Assembly (NCBI GenBank): GCA_017429325.1
Contig: JAFRPC010000003.1
Span: 1 to 64,000 of the forward strand
Reading direction: 5' to 3'
From: Oscillospiraceae bacterium
Lineage (GTDB): Bacteria; Bacillota; Clostridia; Oscillospirales; Oscillospiraceae
DNA length: 64,000 nt
Shown here: positions 6,470 through 18,783 of the stretch, piece after piece
How the letters are laid out: each line of letters begins with the position of its first letter
How positions within the stretch are numbered: the stretch's first letter is position 1
Notes under the pieces: model-generated
Database searches by the model: none
Told to the model about the DNA's origin: nothing
The model's input: the letters and a program-made list of their open reading frames with translations, nothing else
Position numbers and translations under genes: made by a program

Positions 6470-7681
6470 TTATCTTGCGCAGTAGGCGTCGATCAGCATC
6501 TGCGGCAGATGCCTGCGGACAAAGGCGCTGTCCCGGGCCAGCTGTGCAGCTTCCGCGTGATCCTGCGGCAGGCGTTTGAGCTGTCTGAGCACACTCGCCT
6601 CCGCGGCATAGAGATTCCGGTCCGTTGCGGGGGGCAGGGTCAATCCGGCCTCCATACCGTCCATGGCGGCGTGGATCAGCAGGGCAAACGACAGATAGGG
6701 ATTTGCGCCGGGATCGGGGGAGCGCAGCTCCGCACGCCGGAATTCTCCCTCCGCCGCCGGGACCCGCACCAGCTGGGAGCGGTTCTCGCTGGACCAGGAG
6801 ACGTATTTCGGCGCCTTGTCCCGCCCCAGACGCGCATAGGAAGCTTCCGTGGGATTCAGAAACACGGTGATATCGGGGACAAACTCCAGAATCCCGGCGA
6901 TCATATGGGGCAGCAGATCCGCTCCGGACGCCGCCTTGACCGACATATTCATGTGGAAGCCGCTGCCCGGTGCGTCGTCCAGCGGACGGGGCGAGAAATC
7001 GGCGAACAGGCCATTCCTGGCCGCGACGGTCTTGACGACCGTGCGGAAGGTCATGGCGTTGTCCGCGGCGGTGAGGGCGTCGGAGTAGCGGAAATCGATC
7101 TCATTCTGGCCGGGGCCCTCCTCATGGTGGGCGCCCTCCGGTGTGATATTCAGCGCCTGCAGCAGCATACAGATTTCCCGCCGGATGCCCTCGCCCTTGT
7201 CCTCCGGCGCGGCGTCCATATAGGAAGCCCGGTCGTAGGGCTGCCTGGTGGGCTCGCCCCGGTCGTCGAGCTGGAACAGATAGAATTCCAGCTCCGCGCC
7301 GAAAGAGAATTGCAGCCCTGCCTGTTTGGCCCTCTCGACTGCGTCCGCCAAGATCGCACGGGTATCGTTTTCAAAGCGGCGCCCGTCCGGATAGGTCACG
7401 CTGCAGCGCAGCTCTATTAGCTTTCCCTGCTCGGGCCGCCAGGGCAGGAGGGTCAGGCTGTCCGGGATCGGATGCAGGAACAGGTCCGAGTGGACCTCCC
7501 CGCCGAAGCCCCGGATGGCAGAGGCGTCGATGGCAATCCCGCCGGAAAAGGCGCGGGGCAGCTCTGTCGGCAAAATCGCAAGATTCTTCTGCCGTCCGAA
7601 GACATCGCAGAAGGAAAGATGGATAAATCGGACGTCTTCCTCCTGCACGAAGGCCTGCACGTCTTCTCTGGAATACCGCAT
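6470..7681 (-). CDS. glnA: Glutamine synthetase, type I
   Basis: The 403-residue enzyme joins ammonia and glutamate to glutamine. Beta-grasp N-domain residues and the catalytic domain are present: FGAELEFYLF, EEGPGQNEIDF (metal/glutamate site), GSGFHMNMSV (ATP/metal) and NRSQLVRVP (glutamate binding). It is shorter than the usual 440 or so residues but matches the short form often paired with an ANTAR gene in Clostridia. The start follows GGGAGGA; a -10 TATAAT is at 7711-7716 on this strand with a weak -35. Only a short leader is available, so the ANTAR target is probably elsewhere. Confidence 0.93.
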   Translation of the reverse strand: MRYSREDVQAFVQEEDVRFIHLSFCDVFGRQKNLAILPTELPRAFSGGIAIDASAIRGFGGEVHSDLFLHPIPDSLTLLPWRPEQGKLIELRCSVTYPDGRRFENDTRAILADAVERAKQAGLQFSFGAELEFYLFQLDDRGEPTRQPYDRASYMDAAPEDKGEGIRREICMLLQALNITPEGAHHEEGPGQNEIDFRYSDALTAADNAMTFRTVVKTVAARNGLFADFSPRPLDDAPGSGFHMNMSVKAASGADLLPHMIAGILEFVPDITVFLNPTEASYARLGRDKAPKYVSWSSENRSQLVRVPAAEGEFRRAELRSPDPGANPYLSFALLIHAAMDGMEAGLTLPPATDRNLYAAEASVLRQLKRLPQDHAEAAQLARDSAFVRRHLPQMLIDAYCAR

Positions 7682-7744
7682 AAGAATTCCTCCCGATCCG
7701 ATTTTTTCGTATTATACTACAGAAAAGACCAAAAGAAAAGGGGC

Positions 7745-7773
7745 TTGACAAATAAAAACTCATTTTATATAAT
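7745..7773 (+). promoter_or_regulatory. Promoter of guaA
   Basis: A consensus TTGACA (7745-7750), 17-base spacer and TATAAT (7768-7773) give a predicted start near 7780. Confidence 0.85.
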
Positions 7774-7785
7774 ACTTCGGTAAAA

Positions 7786-7835
7786 GGCAATGGAGTCTTT
7801 GGGGCCACGGTCCCAGTGCCCCCATTGCCCTTTTT
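7786..7835 (+). terminator. Leader terminator/attenuator upstream of guaA
   Basis: GGCAATGG (7786-7793) pairs with CCATTGCC (7822-7829), with an inner GGGGCCAC/GTGCCCC stem, followed by CTTTTTG. The hairpin lies within ten bases of the predicted transcription start and 63 bases before guaA, so transcripts would need to pass it. No guanine aptamer is recognisable upstream. Confidence 0.7.
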
Positions 7836-7898
7836 GTTCCTGACAAACGGAGCTGACAAAGAATTATCCGGAGTGGAAGCATCGGAAGGAGACACGGC

Positions 7899-11055
<3,157 letters not shown>

Positions 11056-11058
<3 letters not shown>

Positions 11059-11089
11059 GAACTTGCCTAAAAAATTAGCCAAGTTCTCA
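11056..11089. repeat. Inverted repeat with 15-bp arms between pyrG and the ATPase gene
   Basis: TGAGAACTTGCCTAA (11056-11070) and TTAGCCAAGTTCTCA (11075-11089) match at 14 of 15 positions around AAAA. It includes the pyrG stop and ends ten bases before the next -35. It lacks a T-tract. It may be an operator or an unusual terminator; a half-site GTTCTCA recurs at 11161. Confidence 0.7.
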
Positions 11090-11098
11090 GCGGAAAGA

Positions 11099-11127
11099 TT
11101 GACAAGCGCCACCTTTTGCGGTATACT
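11099..11127 (+). promoter_or_regulatory. Promoter of the DUF4143 ATPase gene
   Basis: TTGACA (11099-11104), 17 bases, TATACT (11122-11127). Transcription from near 11134 excludes a translation start at 11048. Confidence 0.8.
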
Positions 11128-11158
11128 TCCTATTGAGAAGCAGCATAATCCTTTAGCC

Positions 11159-12484
11159 ATGTTCTCAATGGAGGCGATCGCTTTGCATATTCAACGTGAC
11201 CAATATCTGAAAAAACTTGTTTCCTATATGTGGGACGGGCAGGTAAAGGTGATTACCGGTATCCGCAGATGCGGAAAGTCCTATTTGCTGCGCACCATTT
11301 TCCGGCAGTACCTGGCAGAGCAGGGAGTCCCCGCGGATCGCATCCTCACCTATGAACTGGATCTGGCGAAGGACATTCGATACCGGAACCCACTGGAGCT
11401 TGCGAAAACGGTGCGGGATCGTGTAGAGGGACAGTCGGAGCGGTTCTATCTGTTTGTGGATGAGATTCAGATGTCCGACGAGATTCCAAATCCCTACAAC
11501 CCGGAAGGGAAACGGATTACCTTCTATGACGCGCTGAACGACCTGAACTCCCTGGACAACCTGGACATCTACGTCACCGGCAGCAACTCCAAAATGCTGT
11601 CCAGCGACATCCTGACTGAATTCCGGGGCCGCAGCGACGAGATCCGGGTACATCCCCTGAGCTTTGCGGAGTACTACGCCGCGGTGGGCGGCGATAAAGC
11701 GGAGGCCTTCGAGAACTACGCCTTCTACGGCGGTCTGCCGCTGATCCTGTCAAGGCCGGACGACGCCGCAAAGATGAACTATCTGAAATCCCTGTTCTCC
11801 GAGGTCTATCTGAAGGATATCGTCGAGCGAAAAAAGGTCCGCCGTGAGGACGTTCTCTCCGCGACGCTGGACCTGCTCTGCTCCTCGGTCGGCTCTCTCA
11901 CCAATCCGAACAACATTGCCAACGCTCTGAACACCCGGCAGAAGCTGGCTGGAGCGGAGACTGTCGCCGCCAATACGGTCAAGTCCTACCTGGGCCACCT
12001 GGCGGACGCTTATCTGTTTGAGGAATGCCGCCGCTTTGATGTGAAGGGCAAAGATTATTTTGACTATCCGAACAAGTATTACTGCGAGGACCTGGGACTG
12101 CGCAATGCCAGGATCGGCTTCCGTCAGCAGGAAATGACCCACATCATGGAAAACATCCTGTATAACGATCTGCGCATCCGGGGCTGCGAGGTCGATATCG
12201 GCATCGTCTACGGGGCAGAAAAAAACAAATCCGGGCAGATCGTTCAGACCGCCCGGGAGATCGACTTCGTTGCCGCCCGGGGCGGCAGGAAAACCTATAT
12301 CCAGTCGGCCTACGCCCTGGATACCGAAGCGAAAGCGGAGACCGAAAAGAAGCCTTTCGCCCTCACCGGCGATTCCTTCCCCAAGATCATCGTCCGCCAC
12401 GACATCCGCAAGCGCTGGTACGACGACAACGGCATCCTGAACATCGGCATCCTGGACTTCCTACTGGACGTGGATATGGTATGA
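11159..12484 (+). CDS. AAA-family ATPase with C-terminal DUF4143
   Basis: The protein (about 441 residues from 11159) has Walker A GIRRCGKSYL, Walker B YLFVDEIQ, a sensor segment VTGSNSKMLS and arginine-containing FRGR. A winged-helix-like region and the C-terminal DUF4143 nuclease-fold domain (EIDFVAARGG) follow. These ATPases are abundant in gut bacteria and archaea; their role is unproven. The start is uncertain: the promoter places it after 11134. Options are ATG 11159, ATG 11168 or TTG 11183, the last with GGAGG at good spacing. It has its own promoter and looks independent of pyrG. Confidence 0.85.
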   Translation: MFSMEAIALHIQRDQYLKKLVSYMWDGQVKVITGIRRCGKSYLLRTIFRQYLAEQGVPADRILTYELDLAKDIRYRNPLELAKTVRDRVEGQSERFYLFVDEIQMSDEIPNPYNPEGKRITFYDALNDLNSLDNLDIYVTGSNSKMLSSDILTEFRGRSDEIRVHPLSFAEYYAAVGGDKAEAFENYAFYGGLPLILSRPDDAAKMNYLKSLFSEVYLKDIVERKKVRREDVLSATLDLLCSSVGSLTNPNNIANALNTRQKLAGAETVAANTVKSYLGHLADAYLFEECRRFDVKGKDYFDYPNKYYCEDLGLRNARIGFRQQEMTHIMENILYNDLRIRGCEVDIGIVYGAEKNKSGQIVQTAREIDFVAARGGRKTYIQSAYALDTEAKAETEKKPFALTGDSFPKIIVRHDIRKRWYDDNGILNIGILDFLLDVDMV

Positions 12485-12599
12485 CGCTTTTGGAACGAAC
12501 GCCAGAGAACCGTCCCCTTCCCGTGTGAGTCGAGAACCGAAAAATGGGTATGCGCCTGAATTGCCGACCGGACGAGCGATTGAATGTGATAACATTGTA
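12485..12599. other. Intergenic with AGAACCGTCCCC fragment
   Basis: Contains AGAGAACCGTCCCC near 12502, half of the palindrome type seen at 2078-2125. No gene or terminator is recognised. Confidence 0.4.
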
Positions 12600-12627
12600 T
12601 TGACAAACGCAGGATTTGTGGTATACT
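12600..12627 (+). promoter_or_regulatory. Promoter of the RelB-type antitoxin
   Basis: TTGACA (12600-12605) and TATACT (12622-12627) with 16-base spacing. The promoter overlaps upstream in-frame ATGs, which supports the start at 12649. Confidence 0.75.
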
Positions 12628-12648
12628 ATGACCGAGGAGATGATAACA

Positions 12649-12969
12649 ATGCCAGAACTGAATGTAGCGACCGCCCCGAAGAGCGGGACCTTCCAGATGC
12701 GGATCAACCCGGAGATCAAGGACCGGGTGGAACGCATCTACGCCAACTGCGGCATGACCCTGACGGACGCCATCAACACCTTTTTGCAGCAGTCCATCAA
12801 CGTGGGCGGCCTGCCCTTCTTGGTCACGCAGAACAGCAAAGAAGCCCTGCGCCAGCAGGCCGTCGCCATGCTGATGCAGGAGCTAAAAAAGGGCGAGGAT
12901 TCTGTTAAAACGGAGGCCGATTGGATTTCCGAGGAGGCCCTCGCCGCCGAATTCGGGGTCGATCTATGA
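12649..12969 (+). CDS. RelB/DinJ-family antitoxin
   Basis: The 106-residue protein has a ribbon-helix-helix N-terminus (FQMRINPEIKDRVERIY, then GMTLTDAINTFLQQS), the DinJ pattern. The C-terminal part is acidic and would wrap the toxin; EEALAAEFGVDL is at the end. Antitoxins of this type bind their own promoter as well as the toxin. The ATG at 12649 follows GAGGAG. Its TGA overlaps the ATG of the next gene (ATGA), typical of a toxin-antitoxin pair. Confidence 0.88.
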   Translation: MPELNVATAPKSGTFQMRINPEIKDRVERIYANCGMTLTDAINTFLQQSINVGGLPFLVTQNSKEALRQQAVAMLMQELKKGEDSVKTEADWISEEALAAEFGVDL

Positions 12970-13115
12970 GGCTGCGCTATTCACCGGAGGCCCGGGAAGA
13001 CCTGCGGCGAGCGTCGCAGTATATTGTCGTTGAATTCCAGAATCCGAAAGCCGCGAAAGAGCTCGTACAGCGGATCATGCGGGACTGCGCCGCGTTGAAA
13101 CAGATCTACGGCTGA
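12966..13115 (+). pseudogene. Truncated RelE/ParE-type toxin
   Basis: The reading frame begins MRLRYSPEAREDLRRASQYI, a clear RelE/ParE N-terminus, but stops after 49 residues, about half of the family length. The C-terminal beta sheet with catalytic or gyrase-contacting residues is missing, so it is probably inactive. A strong hairpin follows 48 bases later. I cannot find the missing half in any frame downstream. Confidence 0.75.
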
Positions 13116-13163
13116 GGCGGCGTATCCAGGGGAAGAGCCCCAATGCAGTCATGGAAAAACAAC

Positions 13164-13204
13164 GACACACGGGCAAGCGCGAAATCAGCGCTTGCCCGCG
13201 TGTC
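13164..13204. terminator. Bidirectional terminator
   Basis: GACACACGGGCAAGCGC pairs with GCGCTTGCCCGCGTGTC with one bulge around GAAATCA. It lies between the toxin remnant and the leftward malic enzyme gene. Confidence 0.8.
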
Positions 13205-13238
13205 ATTTCATTCTCGAGGATCGCATCTGTCCGATCTC

Positions 13239-14417
13239 TCAGTCGTCCAATTTCCGCGCCGCGCCGCTTTCGATGGCGGCCTTTTTGACCGCCTCGGCGA
13301 CGGCTGGGCCCACCCGGGGGTCGAAGGCGGCGGGAATGATGTTTTCAGCGTTCAGCTCTTCCTCCGGGATGAGGTCTGCAAGGGCGTAGGAGGCGGCCTG
13401 CTTCATCGCCTCGTTGATGCGGCTGGCCCGGACATCCAGGGCGCCCCGGAACAGGCCGGGGAAGACCAGCACGTTGTTGATCTGGTTCGGATGGTCGCTG
13501 CGCCCGGTGCCCACCACCGCGGCCCCGGCGGCCTTTGCCAGCTCCGGGGCGATCTCGGGGACGGGATTCGCCATGGGGAAGACGATGGGGTCCTTTGCCA
13601 TAGAGTGGATCATCTCCTCCGAGACGACGCCCGGGGCGCTGACGCCCACGAAGACGTCCGCGCCGCGCAGGGCCTCCGCCAGAGTGCCGCGCATATGCTC
13701 GGGGTTGGTCCGCTCCGCCATTTCCCGCTGGGCGGGGTTCATGTCCACGCCCTCGCAGAGGATGCCGCAGCGGTCCACTAATTTCAGATGCTTCACACCC
13801 AGGTTCAGCAGATGCTTGCCGATGGCGATGCCGGCGGAGCCCGCGCCGTTGATGACGACCCGCACCTCCTCCATCCGCTTGCCGACCACCTTCAGGGCGT
13901 TGATCAGGGCGGCGCCTACCACGACGGCGGTCCCGTGCTGGTCGTCATGGAAGATCGGGATGTCGCAGAGCTCCTGCAAACGGCGCTCGATCTCGAAGCA
14001 TCGCGGCGCGGAGATGTCCTCCAGATTCACCCCGCCGAAGGAACCGGAGAGCAGCCAGATGGTCCGGACGATCTCGTCCACGTCCTTGCTGCGGACGCAG
14101 AGCGGGATGGCGTCCACGCCGCCGAAGGCCTTGAACAGAACGCACTTTCCCTCCATGACCGGCATTCCCGCCTCGGGGCCGATGTCCCCCAGGCCCAGGA
14201 TCGCGGTACCGTCGGTGACGACGGCCACGGTGTTCCATCTCCGGGTGAGCGCAAAGCTCTTTTCCGGATGCCGTTGGATCTCCAGACAGGGCTCCGCCAC
14301 GCCGGGGGTATAGGCAAGGCTGAGGGCTTCCCTGGAATCGACCTTGACCCGGGGCTGGATCTCCAACTTTCCCCGCAGCTCATAGTGGAGCTTCAAGGAT
14401 CCTTTTGCGTAGTCCAT
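13239..14417 (-). CDS. Malic enzyme (NAD(P)-dependent)
   Basis: The 392-residue protein is a short bacterial malic enzyme: malate to pyruvate plus CO2 with NAD(P)H. It has the tyrosine segment SLAYTPGVAEPC, the metal-binding FHDDQHGTAVVV and the dinucleotide fold VINGAGSAGIAIG. GGAG lies eight bases before the ATG. It is 105 bp after fumC in the same direction, with one palindrome between. With FumC upstream it can convert fumarate from purine synthesis to pyruvate. Cofactor preference is not clear from sequence. Confidence 0.93.
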   Translation of the reverse strand: MDYAKGSLKLHYELRGKLEIQPRVKVDSREALSLAYTPGVAEPCLEIQRHPEKSFALTRRWNTVAVVTDGTAILGLGDIGPEAGMPVMEGKCVLFKAFGGVDAIPLCVRSKDVDEIVRTIWLLSGSFGGVNLEDISAPRCFEIERRLQELCDIPIFHDDQHGTAVVVGAALINALKVVGKRMEEVRVVINGAGSAGIAIGKHLLNLGVKHLKLVDRCGILCEGVDMNPAQREMAERTNPEHMRGTLAEALRGADVFVGVSAPGVVSEEMIHSMAKDPIVFPMANPVPEIAPELAKAAGAAVVGTGRSDHPNQINNVLVFPGLFRGALDVRASRINEAMKQAASYALADLIPEEELNAENIIPAAFDPRVGPAVAEAVKKAAIESGAARKLDD

Positions 14418-14444
14418 AGTATTCTCCTTTTAATGATGGATGGC

Positions 14445-14522
14445 GTAGGGCGGCCAGACCTCTGGCCGCCGGAGACGCCTCATAACCGGGGGGCACGGCG
14501 GCCTGGGGTCAGGCCGCCCTGC
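14445..14522. repeat. Two GGCGGCC palindromes between fumC and the malic enzyme gene
   Basis: GTAGGGCGGCCAGACC/TCTGGCCGCC starts at 14445; GGCGGCCTGG/TCAGGCCGCC lies near 14499. On the transcribed strand the second directly follows the fumC stop. Confidence 0.8.
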
Positions 14523-15899
14523 TTATACCATCTGCTCCGGGCGGACGACCTCATCGAACTGCTCCGGGCTGAGGAAGCCCAGCTCGACGCAGGCCTCCCG
14601 CAGGGAGATCCCACGCTGGGCCGCGGCCTGCGCCGCCAGCGCCGCCTTTTCATAGCCGATGTGGGGCGACAAGGCCGTTGCCAGCATCAGGGAGCGCTCC
14701 ACATTCCGCGCCATCCGGTCCCGATCCGCCCGGATGCCGCGGACACAGCGCTCGGTAAAGGAGGCGACGGATTCTGCAAGCAGCCGGGAGGACTGCAAGA
14801 AATTGTAGGCGCAGACCGGGAGGAAGACGTTCAGTTCCAGATTGCCCTGGGACGCCGCGACGCCAATGGCCGCGTCGTTGCCGAGGACCTGGACCGCGAC
14901 CATGGTGAGCTGCTCGCACTGGGTCGGATTGACCTTGCCGGGCATGATGGAGGAGCCGGGCTCGTTGGCAGGGAGCGTGAGCTCTCCCAGACCGCAGCGG
15001 GGCCCGGAGGCCAGCAGGCGCAGGTCGTTGGCGAGCTTCATCAGGTCGGCCGCGAGGGCCTTTATGGCGCCGTGGGCAAACACAAGCTCGTCGAGGCTGG
15101 TCAGGGCGTGAAATTTGTTCGGGGCGGAGACAAAAGCGGTCCCGGTCAGCTCGGACAGCTTTTCCGCCGCCAGCAGGTCGAAGCCCTTCGGGGCGTTCAG
15201 CCCGGTCCCCACGGCGGTCCCGCCCAGGGCGATCTCCCGAAGGGGCGGCAGGGAGAGCAGCAGCATCCGGCGGTCCTGTTCCAGGCTCCCGCGCCAGCCC
15301 GAGATTTCCTGGGAGAAGCGCAGCGGGGTCGCGTCCTGTAAATGGGTGCGTCCGATCTTGAGGACGTCCTCGTTTTCGGACTCCAGGCGGCGCAGGGCGT
15401 CGATAAGCCCCTCCACGGCGGGGAGCAGTCTGTCCTCCACAGAAAGGGCCGCCGCGACCCGCAGCGCGGTGGGGAAGGTGTCGTTGGAGGACTGGGATAG
15501 GTTCACGTCGTCGTTCGGGTGGAGCAGTGCTTTCCCGGCCTGCATATTGCCCCGGTTGGCAATGACCTCGTTGACGTTCATATTGGACTGGGTCCCGGAG
15601 CCGGTCTGCCAGACCACCAGCGGGAAATGCTCCGCGAGGGCGCCCTCCAAAATCGCATCCGCGGCTTCGCAGATGGCCGCACATTTCTCCGCCGTCATTT
15701 TTTCGGGCAGCAGGGCGCGGTTCGTCAGGGCCGCGGCCTTTTTGATTTGGGCAAAGGCCCGGATGATCTCCACCGGCATGGTCTCCAGACCGACGCCGAT
15801 GGGAAAGTTGCGGCGGGAACGCTCCGTCTGCGCCCCCCAAAGCGCCCAGGCTGGGACCTGCATCTCGCCCATGCTGTCATGCTCTGTACGGTATTCCAT
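14523..15899 (-). CDS. fumC: Fumarate hydratase class II
   Basis: The 458-residue enzyme interconverts fumarate and malate. It has TGSGTQSNMNVNEV near residue 97 and the superfamily signature GSSIMPGKVNPTQCE, with the catalytic serine in the mobile loop, and the normal FumC length and C-terminal domain. The start at 15899 has a GGAGG at ideal spacing; an upstream in-frame GTG-type extension is less likely. It lies 13 bases after purB, so it is translated from the purine operon transcript. Confidence 0.95.
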   Translation of the reverse strand: MEYRTEHDSMGEMQVPAWALWGAQTERSRRNFPIGVGLETMPVEIIRAFAQIKKAAALTNRALLPEKMTAEKCAAICEAADAILEGALAEHFPLVVWQTGSGTQSNMNVNEVIANRGNMQAGKALLHPNDDVNLSQSSNDTFPTALRVAAALSVEDRLLPAVEGLIDALRRLESENEDVLKIGRTHLQDATPLRFSQEISGWRGSLEQDRRMLLLSLPPLREIALGGTAVGTGLNAPKGFDLLAAEKLSELTGTAFVSAPNKFHALTSLDELVFAHGAIKALAADLMKLANDLRLLASGPRCGLGELTLPANEPGSSIMPGKVNPTQCEQLTMVAVQVLGNDAAIGVAASQGNLELNVFLPVCAYNFLQSSRLLAESVASFTERCVRGIRADRDRMARNVERSLMLATALSPHIGYEKAALAAQAAAQRGISLREACVELGFLSPEQFDEVVRPEQMV

Positions 15900-15912
15900 G
15901 TCGGACGCCTCC

Positions 15913-17328
15913 TTACACATTCAGCTCCGCACTGCCGCCTGCGGCAGCCTCATAGACGCCGCGGGTTCGCGCTAAGAAGGTTTCGACCTGTTCCCTGCAT
16001 CGGCCAATGTAGTTCTCGGGGGAAAGCAGCTCGCGCATCTCCGCCTCGGTCATGCCGAACTCCCCGGTCGCGGCCAGGCGCGGGATCAGGTCGGAGGGCT
16101 CGCCGTTTTGCAGCCTCTGCGCCGCTTCCATGGAGCAGCGGCGAATCACTTCATGGAGAGCCTGCCGGTCTCCGCCGCGCTTGACGGCCTCCATCATCAG
16201 GTTTTCGGTCGCCAGGAAGGGCAGGGATTCCCGGAGGCTCCTGTCCACGATGGCCTCGTTGACGCGCAGCCCCGCCGTGATATTCTGGGCCAGCCGCAAA
16301 ATTGCGTCGGCGCAGAGGAAGCCCTCCGGCATGGAGATACGGCGGTTCGCCGAATCGTCCAGGGTTCGCTCGAGCCACTGGGTCGAGGCGGTCATAGGCG
16401 CGTTGGCGGCGTCGGTCATCAGATAGCGGGCCAGGGAGCAGAGCCGCTCGCTGCGCATGGGGTTCCGCTTGTAGGGCATGGCGGAGGAGCCGATTTGGGC
16501 ATCCTCGAAGGGCTCCTGGAGCTGCCGGTCATGCTGGAGCAGGCGGATGTCGTTTGCCATCCGGCAGCAGCTCTGCGCGACGGCGGACAGGGCGTTCAGG
16601 ATTCGACTGTCCAGCTTGCGGGGGTAGGTCTGGCCGCAGACCTCGAAGCATCTCTCGAAGCCAAAGGCAGCGGCCAAGCGTCGATTCAGTTCGTCCACCT
16701 TTTCCCCGTCGCCCTCGAACAGGTCCAAAAGACTGGCTTCCGTCCCGGTGGCGCCGCGGCAGCCGAGGAAGCGGAACATGCCGAGGGCAAAGTCCACTTC
16801 CTCCACGTCAGAAAGGAGGTCCTGCATCCAAAGCGCTGCCCGTTTGCCCACCGTGGTCGGCTGGGCCGGTTGATAGTGGGTATAGCCGAGGGTCGGCAGG
16901 GCCTTATAGCGTTCAGCGAAGTCCGCAAGATTCGCAAGGACCTTGACCAGCTCGCCCCGCAGATAGCGCAGGCCGTCCCGGTAGAGGATCAGGTCGGCGT
17001 TGTCGGTGACAAAGCAGCTCGTCGCGCCGAGGTGGATGATCCCGGCGGCGCAGGGCGCGGCCTGTCCGTAGGCGTAGACGTGCGCCATCACGTCGTGGCG
17101 CACTTTTTTCTCCTGCGCGGCAGCCACGTCGAAGTCGATGTCCGGGATATGGGTGCGCAGGGCTTCGACCTGCTCCTCGGTCACGGGCAGGCCCAGCTCG
17201 TGCTCCGCGGCGGCCAGCTCCGTCCAGAGCCGCCGCCAGGTCTCGATGCGGGTCCGCTGGGAGAACAGCTTCAGCATGTAGTCGGAAGCATAGCGGGAGG
17301 ATAAGGGGGACTCATATTTGTCGTACAT
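15913..17328 (-). CDS. purB: Adenylosuccinate lyase
   Basis: The 471-residue enzyme cleaves SAICAR to AICAR and adenylosuccinate to AMP, releasing fumarate each time. The family signature SSAMPYKRNPMRSE is present, with HLGATSCFVTDNADL and GYTHYQPAQPTTVGKR. Length fits the longer human-like PurB. It is 15 bases after purF and 13 before fumC, so tightly coupled to both. Confidence 0.96.
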   Translation of the reverse strand: MYDKYESPLSSRYASDYMLKLFSQRTRIETWRRLWTELAAAEHELGLPVTEEQVEALRTHIPDIDFDVAAAQEKKVRHDVMAHVYAYGQAAPCAAGIIHLGATSCFVTDNADLILYRDGLRYLRGELVKVLANLADFAERYKALPTLGYTHYQPAQPTTVGKRAALWMQDLLSDVEEVDFALGMFRFLGCRGATGTEASLLDLFEGDGEKVDELNRRLAAAFGFERCFEVCGQTYPRKLDSRILNALSAVAQSCCRMANDIRLLQHDRQLQEPFEDAQIGSSAMPYKRNPMRSERLCSLARYLMTDAANAPMTASTQWLERTLDDSANRRISMPEGFLCADAILRLAQNITAGLRVNEAIVDRSLRESLPFLATENLMMEAVKRGGDRQALHEVIRRCSMEAAQRLQNGEPSDLIPRLAATGEFGMTEAEMRELLSPENYIGRCREQVETFLARTRGVYEAAAGGSAELNV

Positions 17329-17343
17329 CGTATTCTCTCCTGT

Positions 17344-18783
17344 CTATTGTTTGTGGATACGCCGCTCAAAGCGGGATTTGCTGCCGGGCGCCGGAATCTC
17401 CGTGGGATAATCTCCGCTGAAGCAGGCCATGCAGAAGCCGCCGTCCTCCCCGGTCAGCAATCCGGCGTGTTCGAGGCTGAGATAGCCCAGGGAGTCCGCT
17501 CCGATCAGGTCTGCGATCTCCGGCACCGTGTGGTGATTTGCGATCAGTCCGTCTGCGCTGTCGATGTCGGTGCCGTAGAAGCAGGGGGCAATAAAGGGTG
17601 GAGCGCTGATCCGCATGTGGACCTCCTTTGCACCGGCGCGGCGCAGCAGCTCCACCGTGCGGCGGCAGGTCGTACCGCGGACGATCGAATCGTCAATGAG
17701 GACCACGCGCTTGCCTTCGATCACGCTGCGGATCGGGTTGAGCTTGAGGTTGACGCCCGTCTCCCGCTCCCTCTGCGTCGGCGCGATAAAGGTACGCCCG
17801 ACGTATTTGTTTTTGGTCAAGCCGATGGCATATGGGATCCCGGAAGCTCGGGCATAGCCGATGGCGGCGTCCAGGCCGGAATCCGGCACGCCTACTACCA
17901 CGTCGGCCTCGACCGGGTGCTCCTGCGCAAGAAACTCGCCCGCCCGCTGTCTGGCCAGACACACGCTTTTCCCGTCCAGCACCGAATCCGGCCGGGCAAA
18001 ATAGATGTATTCAAAGACGCACAGGCTGCGTCTGGATCCGCCGCAGTGGCTTCGGTCCGAATGCAGACCGTTCCCGTCCACCATAACCACCTCTCCGGGC
18101 TCCACGTCCCGCAGGAAGGCTGCGCCGACCGCGTCCAGCGCGCAGCTTTCCGACGCCGCCACGACAGACCCGTCCGCACGCCTGCCGAGGCAGAGCGGCC
18201 GGAAGCCGTGCGGATCACGGGCGGCGATCAGCTTGGTCGGGGAAGAGATCACAAGGGAGTATGCCCCGTGTATCACGTCCATGGCGGCACATACAGCGGC
18301 TTCGATGCTGCCGCAGCGCAGCCGCTGCCCCACGATCACGTAGGCAATGACCTCAGAATCCGTCGTGGTGTGAAAGATGGAGCCGCGCTGCTCCAACGCG
18401 GTGCGTAGTTCATAGGCGTTGGTTAGATTCCCGTTGTGGGCCAGCGCCATGCTGCCCTTGTGGTGGTTGATGATCAGGGGCTGGACGTTGCGAAGATTGT
18501 CCGCGCCGGTCGTGGCGTAGCGCACGTGGGCGACGGCGATATTGCCCTGCCCCAGCGCCTCCAGCTTTTCGCGGCTGAACACCTCGTTCACCAGACCCAC
18601 GCCCCGGCAGGCGCGAAATACGCCGTCGTCGTTCAGCGCGATCCCCGCGCTTTCCTGTCCCCGATGCTGCAGCGCATAAAGGCCGAAGCGGGCAAGCGGC
18701 GCAAGGTCCGCGGGAACAGGGGAATAAATCCCGAATACGCCGCATTCCTCGTGGATGCCGCGGTCCATACCCTGCTTATTCAT
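17344..18783 (-). CDS. purF: Amidophosphoribosyltransferase
   Basis: The enzyme commits PRPP to purine synthesis. A short propeptide precedes ECGVFGIYS, whose cysteine becomes the N-terminal nucleophile after cleavage. The PRPP loop is [17 protein letters not shown] near the C-terminus fits the [4Fe-4S] ligands of the Bacillus-type enzyme. The start overlaps the end of purC: ATG 18783 is preferred; GTG 18792 and ATG 18768 (MDRGIHEE) are alternatives. Confidence 0.95.
   Translation of the reverse strand: MNKQGMDRGIHEECGVFGIYSPVPADLAPLARFGLYALQHRGQESAGIALNDDGVFRACRGVGLVNEVFSREKLEALGQGNIAVAHVRYATTGADNLRNVQPLIINHHKGSMALAHNGNLTNAYELRTALEQRGSIFHTTTDSEVIAYVIVGQRLRCGSIEAAVCAAMDVIHGAYSLVISSPTKLIAARDPHGFRPLCLGRRADGSVVAASESCALDAVGAAFLRDVEPGEVVMVDGNGLHSDRSHCGGSRRSLCVFEYIYFARPDSVLDGKSVCLARQRAGEFLAQEHPVEADVVVGVPDSGLDAAIGYARASGIPYAIGLTKNKYVGRTFIAPTQRERETGVNLKLNPIRSVIEGKRVVLIDDSIVRGTTCRRTVELLRRAGAKEVHMRISAPPFIAPCFYGTDIDSADGLIANHHTVPEIADLIGADSLGYLSLEHAGLLTGEDGGFCMACFSGDYPTEIPAPGSKSRFERRIHKQ

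Noticed and set aside
7774..7898. Guanine riboswitch before guaA
   Set aside because: The conserved three-way-junction sequence is missing; only a terminator-like hairpin is seen.
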